From the NCBI GenBank assembly GCA_964519615.1, contig CAZFIM010000081.1:1-10232 (forward strand): a stretch of DNA of 10,232 nt. Direction: 5' to 3'. Positions within the stretch are counted from its first letter, which is position 1. Each line of letters starts with the position of its first letter. Both the position numbers and the translations under genes were made by a program. Below are positions 7,209 to 10,232 of this stretch, piece by piece. This DNA comes from CAZFIM01 sp964519615 (lineage in GTDB: Bacteria; Chloroflexota; Dehalococcoidia; GIF9; UBA5629). Under the pieces are notes generated by a model, which saw only the letters and a program-made list of their open reading frames with translations, was not told the DNA's origin and did no database searches.

Positions 7209-7834
7209 TACCTCAACCCGTTTATTTTATTTGCCCAATCAATTTTTGGTGAAATTGTCTTTTTTTCTCCGAAAACCGAGGCGATTCTATTTTGCATTGA
7301 TGCATCTGCAAGGCTTCCGGCTGAATCAACATCGATAGCATGAACAATGAATTTATCCCCATGGAGATCAACGGTAATCGTACCTGGGGTTAGTGTAATT
7401 GAGTTTGCCAGAGTAACCAGTGATATACTTCGATTAAAACCGCATTCAAATGCCATCATCTTTGGGTCGATCGGCATTTTAGGATGCAACACCAAATATG
7501 CAACATGCAAATTTGCAACTATAATCTGATAGAGAAGCCAGAATGCATAGATGATAAGTCGCAACCATACCTTAAATACATAAAAAATGCTTTCATCTTC
7601 AGAATGATCGCCCATACCCCTTACGGAAAAGAACGTATAAAACAAGTCATTTGTAAGAAGTGTTACGATAACTGAAGCTATTACTCCCATTACGATATGT
7701 TCCGTATCGTAATGCCCAGAAAGAACAAGCCAGAAAACAATGCAAACAAGGAATTGCGTAATCATAAAGGCTGGCTTTATGTTTACATGTCTACCCTTAT
7801 TCTCCCCACTATAGAACTTATCGGTTCGACTCAT
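7208..7834 (-). CDS. mrpE: Na+/H+ antiporter subunit E (MrpE/MnhE, MbhA-like)
   Basis: 208-residue first gene of the antiporter operon. It has two to three N-terminal membrane helices (from about residue 24), then the soluble part with the MnhE signature SITLTPGTITVDLHGDKFIVHAIDVD (145-170). Family members are about 160-170 residues, so the first 23 residues (polar, containing DKFYSGENKG) are an unusual extension. An internal ATG at 7765 (MITQFLVC) would give a 185-residue protein that begins at the first helix, as homologues do. Neither start has a recognisable Shine-Dalgarno, so the true N-terminus is uncertain. The long untranslated leader upstream is described separately. The gene shares one base with mrpF. 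Confidence 0.9.
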   Translation of the reverse strand: MSRTDKFYSGENKGRHVNIKPAFMITQFLVCIVFWLVLSGHYDTEHIVMGVIASVIVTLLTNDLFYTFFSVRGMGDHSEDESIFYVFKVWLRLIIYAFWLLYQIIVANLHVAYLVLHPKMPIDPKMMAFECGFNRSISLVTLANSITLTPGTITVDLHGDKFIVHAIDVDSAGSLADASMQNRIASVFGEKKTISPKIDWANKINGLR

Positions 7835-8062
7835 GGATAAATAGTAAACTACATGAATGCGGAACTATTATTCTGGCAGATATTGCCTTGTAGAAGAACA
7901 CTGCATAAAGCAAAGCATCAATGTTGCTTATAAGTTAATTCAATCTATTATTTATACCAACTACTGCTATATGCCATAGCATACAGAAGCTGTATCATTC
8001 TGTATAAATACACCACTTTATCCTGATCAGAAGTAATGCTATCTCATTCCCTGCAACCAAGA

Positions 8063-8091
8063 AGAATATCAGCCGCAAAGGCCTTTGTCAA
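8063..8091 (-). promoter_or_regulatory. Candidate sigma-70-type promoter of the mrp operon
   Basis: On the minus strand a perfect -35 TTGACA (8091-8086) and a -10 TATTCT (8068-8063, four of six consensus bases) are separated by exactly 17 bases. Transcription would begin near 8056 and run into mrpE after a leader of about 220 bases. The spacer contains the perfect 12-base palindrome CAAAGGCCTTTG at 8076-8087, overlapping the -35. Position between the tRNA and the operon supports it. The long leader and imperfect -10 leave it uncertain. Confidence 0.5.
8076..8087. promoter_or_regulatory. 12-base palindrome, operator candidate
   Basis: CAAAGGCCTTTG is a perfect inverted repeat with no central spacer, placed in the spacer and -35 of the candidate mrp promoter. 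A dimeric regulator bound here would block RNA polymerase. A perfect 12-base palindrome is expected two or three times in 10 kb by chance, so only its position makes it notable. It is not followed by a T-run on either strand, so it is not an obvious terminator. Confidence 0.3.
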
Positions 8092-8136
8092 GCAATAATA
8101 TATTTATTATAATCAGGTAATGCAAATCTAATACTC

Positions 8137-8212
8137 TGGTCGGGGTGAGAGGATTTGAACCTCCGACCTCATGGTCCCAAACCATGCGCGCTACCCACTG
8201 CGCTACACCCCG
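8137..8212 (-). tRNA. tRNA-Pro (anticodon TGG)
   Basis: 76-base tRNA with 3' CCA encoded. The acceptor stem CGGGGTG/CACCCCG pairs completely. The D arm is GCGC/GCGC. The anticodon stem CATGG/CCATG encloses the loop TTTGGGA, giving anticodon TGG (8179-8177) with G37. The T arm GGAGG/CCTCT has loop TTCAAAT. C1:G72 plus A73 is the bacterial identity pattern of tRNA-Pro. It has its own promoter just upstream (8221-8250) and lies between porB and the mrp operon on the same strand. Confidence 0.97.
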
Positions 8213-8220
8213 CGCCAGCA

Positions 8221-8250
8221 AGTATAGAGTACCGTCACGAAATCAGTCAA
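8221..8250 (-). promoter_or_regulatory. Promoter of tRNA-Pro
   Basis: The minus strand has TTGACT (8250-8245, five of six) and TATACT (8226-8221, five of six) separated by 18 bases. The mature 5' end of the tRNA begins 8 bases after the -10, leaving almost no 5' leader, which is common for tRNA promoters. It lies in the 74-base gap between porB and the tRNA, so the tRNA is probably transcribed independently of porAB. Confidence 0.72.
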
Positions 8251-8286
8251 GATAACTTATTTGAGGAAATATCACTTTGTTACTTT

Positions 8287-9210
8287 CTAACCTTGCTTGC
8301 TTTTTTTCTTCAGCGCTTCATATTCAGCCGTCACCCTCTTTTGTATCTCCTGCATGATATCAGGAGTCAGGTGTCTGAATCTCCCCTGAATTTTCAGGTA
8401 ATCCTCCACGGGTCTCAGTCTGGCGGGGGTTACATTAAGAATATATTTGCCATTTTCAATCTCAAAGAGAGGAAATATTCCTGTACTAACAGCCAATTTG
8501 CCCATTTCGATAGCTGAATCCGTCGGTGTACGCCATCCGGTAGGACAGACCGCAAAAACATGCAAATATGCCGGTCCATTTACTTTTTTAGCTTTCTCTA
8601 CTTTTTTAATTAAATCGAAGGGATAACTGGGAGAAACAGTGGCTATGTAGGGAATATTATGAGCAGCTACAATAGCGGGCATATTCTTTTTCCAGCTGTT
8701 TTGCCCGATACTTATCTTTCCAGCCGGAGAGGTAGTGGTCGACGCACCATACGGTGTGGCACTGGACCTTTGAATACCGGTATTCATATAAGCTTCATTA
8801 TCAAAACAAATAAATATAAAATTATGCCCTCTTTCCAATGCCCCTGAAAGAGCCTGTAATCCTATATCGGCCGTTGCACCATCACCTGCCATAGCGACAA
8901 CTTTTGCCTCATCAGGGTATCTGCCTTTTCTTTTTAACGCCTTAATGCCCGATTCAACCCCTGAGGCAACGGCTGCTGTATTTTCAAAAAGAGTGTGTAT
9001 CCATGGCACACGCCAGGAGGTGGCAGGATATGGCGAAGATACGATTTCAGTGCACCCCGTAGCATTTACAACAATAACGTCCTTGCCTAAAAATTTGGTA
9101 ATGAGCCTGACTGCAAGCTCCTCGCCGCAACCCAAACATGCTCTATGGCCGGGAGCTAAAAGCTCTTCGGTACTGATAGTCTGTTTCCCGATAGTTATTG
9201 TATTGACCAT
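8287..9210 (-). CDS. porB: Pyruvate:ferredoxin oxidoreductase beta subunit
   Basis: 307-residue cytoplasmic subunit that binds thiamine pyrophosphate and one [4Fe-4S] cluster. With PorA and the gamma and delta subunits it catalyses pyruvate + CoA + oxidised ferredoxin to acetyl-CoA + CO2, and often the reverse. The TPP motif begins with GDG (109-111) and ends in DNEAYMNTG (137-145). The cluster cysteines are all present: C25 and C28 (ACLGCGEE), C53 (TGCTE) and C222 (VCPTGWR). The C-terminal block LRPVEDYLKIQGRFRHL is typical of PorB. Full length. The ATG shares one base with the porA stop (TAATG), so the two chains are translationally coupled. The motif FDNEAYMNTGIQRSSATPYGA fits pyruvate enzymes, but a related 2-oxoacid substrate (for example 2-ketoisovalerate) is not excluded by sequence alone. 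Confidence 0.93.
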   Translation of the reverse strand: MVNTITIGKQTISTEELLAPGHRACLGCGEELAVRLITKFLGKDVIVVNATGCTEIVSSPYPATSWRVPWIHTLFENTAAVASGVESGIKALKRKGRYPDEAKVVAMAGDGATADIGLQALSGALERGHNFIFICFDNEAYMNTGIQRSSATPYGASTTTSPAGKISIGQNSWKKNMPAIVAAHNIPYIATVSPSYPFDLIKKVEKAKKVNGPAYLHVFAVCPTGWRTPTDSAIEMGKLAVSTGIFPLFEIENGKYILNVTPARLRPVEDYLKIQGRFRHLTPDIMQEIQKRVTAEYEALKKKSKQG

Positions 9211-10232
9211 TATTCTCTTACCTCAATCATTTCAAGATCATCTACCAAACCTTTTTCAGCCCGCTTGCAGCCCCGGTTTATCATGTTTATAAAAGCTGCC
9301 TCTGAAATATCTCTGCCGCCAAGCCCTCCTACAAAATTGACTATAGCCGGTTTTTTACTCATAGGATACAATGCGCTCCGTATTTCTGTACAAACCGGTC
9401 CTACCTGTGACCCCATCGAAAGGGCGCGGTCCAGAACAATGATAGTGTCAGCATTTTTTACCTCTACACGCAATTCCTCCAGCGGAAATGGTCTCCAAAG
9501 CCTTAACCGTACTAATCCAACTTTTTGCCCATCATCGCGCAATTTATCAATAGCCATCATTGCATTTTCACCGAAACTGCCCATCGTCAATAACAGTGTG
9601 CTGGCATCATCCGCTTTATATGTCTCAACAGGCAAATAATTCCGTTTGCTGATTTTTCCAAATTCCTGCCATGTTTTAATAATATGGCCTTTTGTGGACA
9701 TCAGCGCCACTTCCTGCGCTTTTTTAGTTTCCGTGTAGACATTCGGAGCTCCAAAGGCACCCATAGCTACAGGTTTGGAAGGTTTCAGAGGGTAAGGATA
9801 ATTAATCGAAGGCAAAAATCTACCGACCTCTTCACTATTCAGTAAATACAGCGGTTCTATAACATGTGAAAGATGGAAACCATCTATATGTACCATAACA
9901 GGAAATAGTACTTCAGGGTGCTCTGCTATTCTGAATGCACAAAGCACCTGGTCAAAAGCTTGCTGGACATTCTCGGCAAATAATTGAATCCACCCCACAT
10001 CTCTCACTGCCATGACATCCGAATGATCGCCCCATACGCTAAGAGGGCCTGATAAAGCCCTGTTAGCAACTACCATTACAATAGGCAATCTCATAGCTGA
10101 AGCAACATAAAGAACTTCATGCATGAGCTCCAATCCCTGCCCGGCAGTTGCGGTAAATGTTCTGGCGCCCACGGCTGACGAACCCAAACACGCGCTCATC
10201 GCAGAGTGCTCTGATTCCACCGGGACATAATT
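9210..10232 (-). CDS. porA: Pyruvate:ferredoxin oxidoreductase alpha subunit, 5' end outside window
   Basis: C-terminal 340 residues of PorA; the frame is open to the right edge and begins NYVPVESEHSAM, so roughly 50-60 N-terminal residues lie outside. A GTG at 10220 is an internal valine codon, not the start. Conserved stretches: SEHSAMSACLGSSAVGARTFTA and GQGLELMHEVLYVASAMRLPIV belong to the pyrimidine-binding domain, followed by ANRALSGPLSVWGDHSD. The second domain (from about residue 205) has the TMGSFGENAMMAIDKLR block and VLDRALSMGSQVG. It forms a heterodimer with PorB, contributing substrate and TPP-pyrimidine binding. The gamma and delta (ferredoxin-like) subunits are not in the window and would be expected upstream of porA. 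No disruption is visible. Confidence 0.93.
   Translation of the reverse strand, partial: NYVPVESEHSAMSACLGSSAVGARTFTATAGQGLELMHEVLYVASAMRLPIVMVVANRALSGPLSVWGDHSDVMAVRDVGWIQLFAENVQQAFDQVLCAFRIAEHPEVLFPVMVHIDGFHLSHVIEPLYLLNSEEVGRFLPSINYPYPLKPSKPVAMGAFGAPNVYTETKKAQEVALMSTKGHIIKTWQEFGKISKRNYLPVETYKADDASTLLLTMGSFGENAMMAIDKLRDDGQKVGLVRLRLWRPFPLEELRVEVKNADTIIVLDRALSMGSQVGPVCTEIRSALYPMSKKPAIVNFVGGLGGRDISEAAFINMINRGCKRAEKGLVDDLEMIEVRE

Larger units (their letters stand above)
7835..8136. other. Intergenic leader region between tRNA-Pro and mrpE
   Basis: AT-rich stretch of about 300 bases with no convincing gene. It holds the minus-strand promoter candidate at 8063-8091 and a plus-strand promoter-like sequence at 8085-8113. 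It also has a six-pair hairpin at 7981-7995 (ATACAG, loop AAG, CTGTAT) and a second weak inverted repeat at about 7971-7984. On the minus strand an extended -10-like TGGTATAAA lies at 7951-7959 without a good -35. A 21-codon minus-strand frame at 7948-8013 begins with GTG behind AGGA and contains five tyrosines; it is too short to call. No intrinsic terminator with a T-run was found after the tRNA. Confidence 0.6.

Noticed and set aside
8096..8111. Inverted repeat ATAATA/TATTAT after tRNA-Pro as a terminator.
   Set aside because: All A-T stem of six pairs, too weak, and not followed by a T-run in the tRNA direction.
8..8127. A 14-base exact repeat, CAGGTAATGCAAAT, at 8-21 and 8114-8127; the first contains the ATG of the zinc-ribbon ORF.
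   Set aside because: One such match in a 10 kb window is near chance expectation, and similarity does not extend beyond the 14 bases; the second copy meets a stop after three codons.
8155..8517. Plus-strand frame of 120 codons across tRNA-Pro and the end of porB.
   Set aside because: Antisense to a clear tRNA and to conserved porB sequence; its beginning reads through the tRNA gene and shows no protein family features.
10218..10220. GTG as the start codon of porA.
   Set aside because: The frame stays open to the window edge and the preceding residues NYVP match the conserved sequence before ESEHSAM, so the start lies outside the window.
1..10232. CRISPR arrays, insertion sequences, phage genes or attachment-site duplications of the tRNA.
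   Set aside because: No regularly spaced repeats, transposase or integrase motifs, or second copy of the tRNA 3' end were seen.

Overview
The window carries two metabolic blocks of an anaerobic bacterium, nearly all on the minus strand. One block is the end of a pyruvate:ferredoxin oxidoreductase operon (porA, cut by the right edge, and porB). The other is an eleven-gene operon for a membrane-bound Mrp/Mnh-type cation/proton antiporter complex. A tRNA-Pro(TGG) gene sits between them. The tRNA has the bacterial tRNA-Pro pattern (C1:G72 pair, discriminator A73, CCA encoded), so the organism is a bacterium, not an archaeon. Split PorA/PorB chains and a segmented antiporter suggest a strict anaerobe. 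Desulfobacterota, Chloroflexota (Dehalococcoidia) and Nitrospirota are all possible, and the sequence alone does not decide.

Layout, read in the direction of transcription from right to left: porA (10232 to 9210, N-terminus missing), porB (9210-8287), a tRNA promoter (TTGACT-18-TATACT), tRNA-Pro (8212-8137), then a non-coding stretch of about 300 bases with a TTGACA-17-TATTCT promoter that contains a 12-base palindrome. The antiporter operon follows: mrpE, mrpF, mrpG, a DUF4040 piece of MrpA, a second piece matching the MrpA C-terminal/MrpB N-terminal region, mrpB, mrpC, mrpD, a NuoL/MrpA-N-like subunit, a 73-residue two-helix protein, and a third, divergent antiporter subunit with a C-terminal extension. 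Genes mostly overlap by 1-11 bases or lie a few bases apart, so translation is probably coupled. At the far left a small zinc-ribbon ORF runs on the plus strand and converges on the operon end.

The order mrpE-F-G-A'-A''-B-C-D is the order of the antiporter half of the archaeal membrane-bound hydrogenase (mbhA-H). Here no hydrogenase or other redox genes follow. Instead there are two further large proton-channel subunits and one small protein, so the complex has three antiporter-type channels in series. Together the blocks fit a metabolism in which PorAB interconverts pyruvate and acetyl-CoA with ferredoxin, while the Mrp complex exchanges or couples Na+ and H+ gradients. A direct link between the two is only inferred from proximity. 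The most interesting points are the MBH-like but redox-free architecture, the third subunit with Asn replacing the TM7 lysine, the uncharacterised 73-residue protein, and the long leader and operator-like promoter of the operon.
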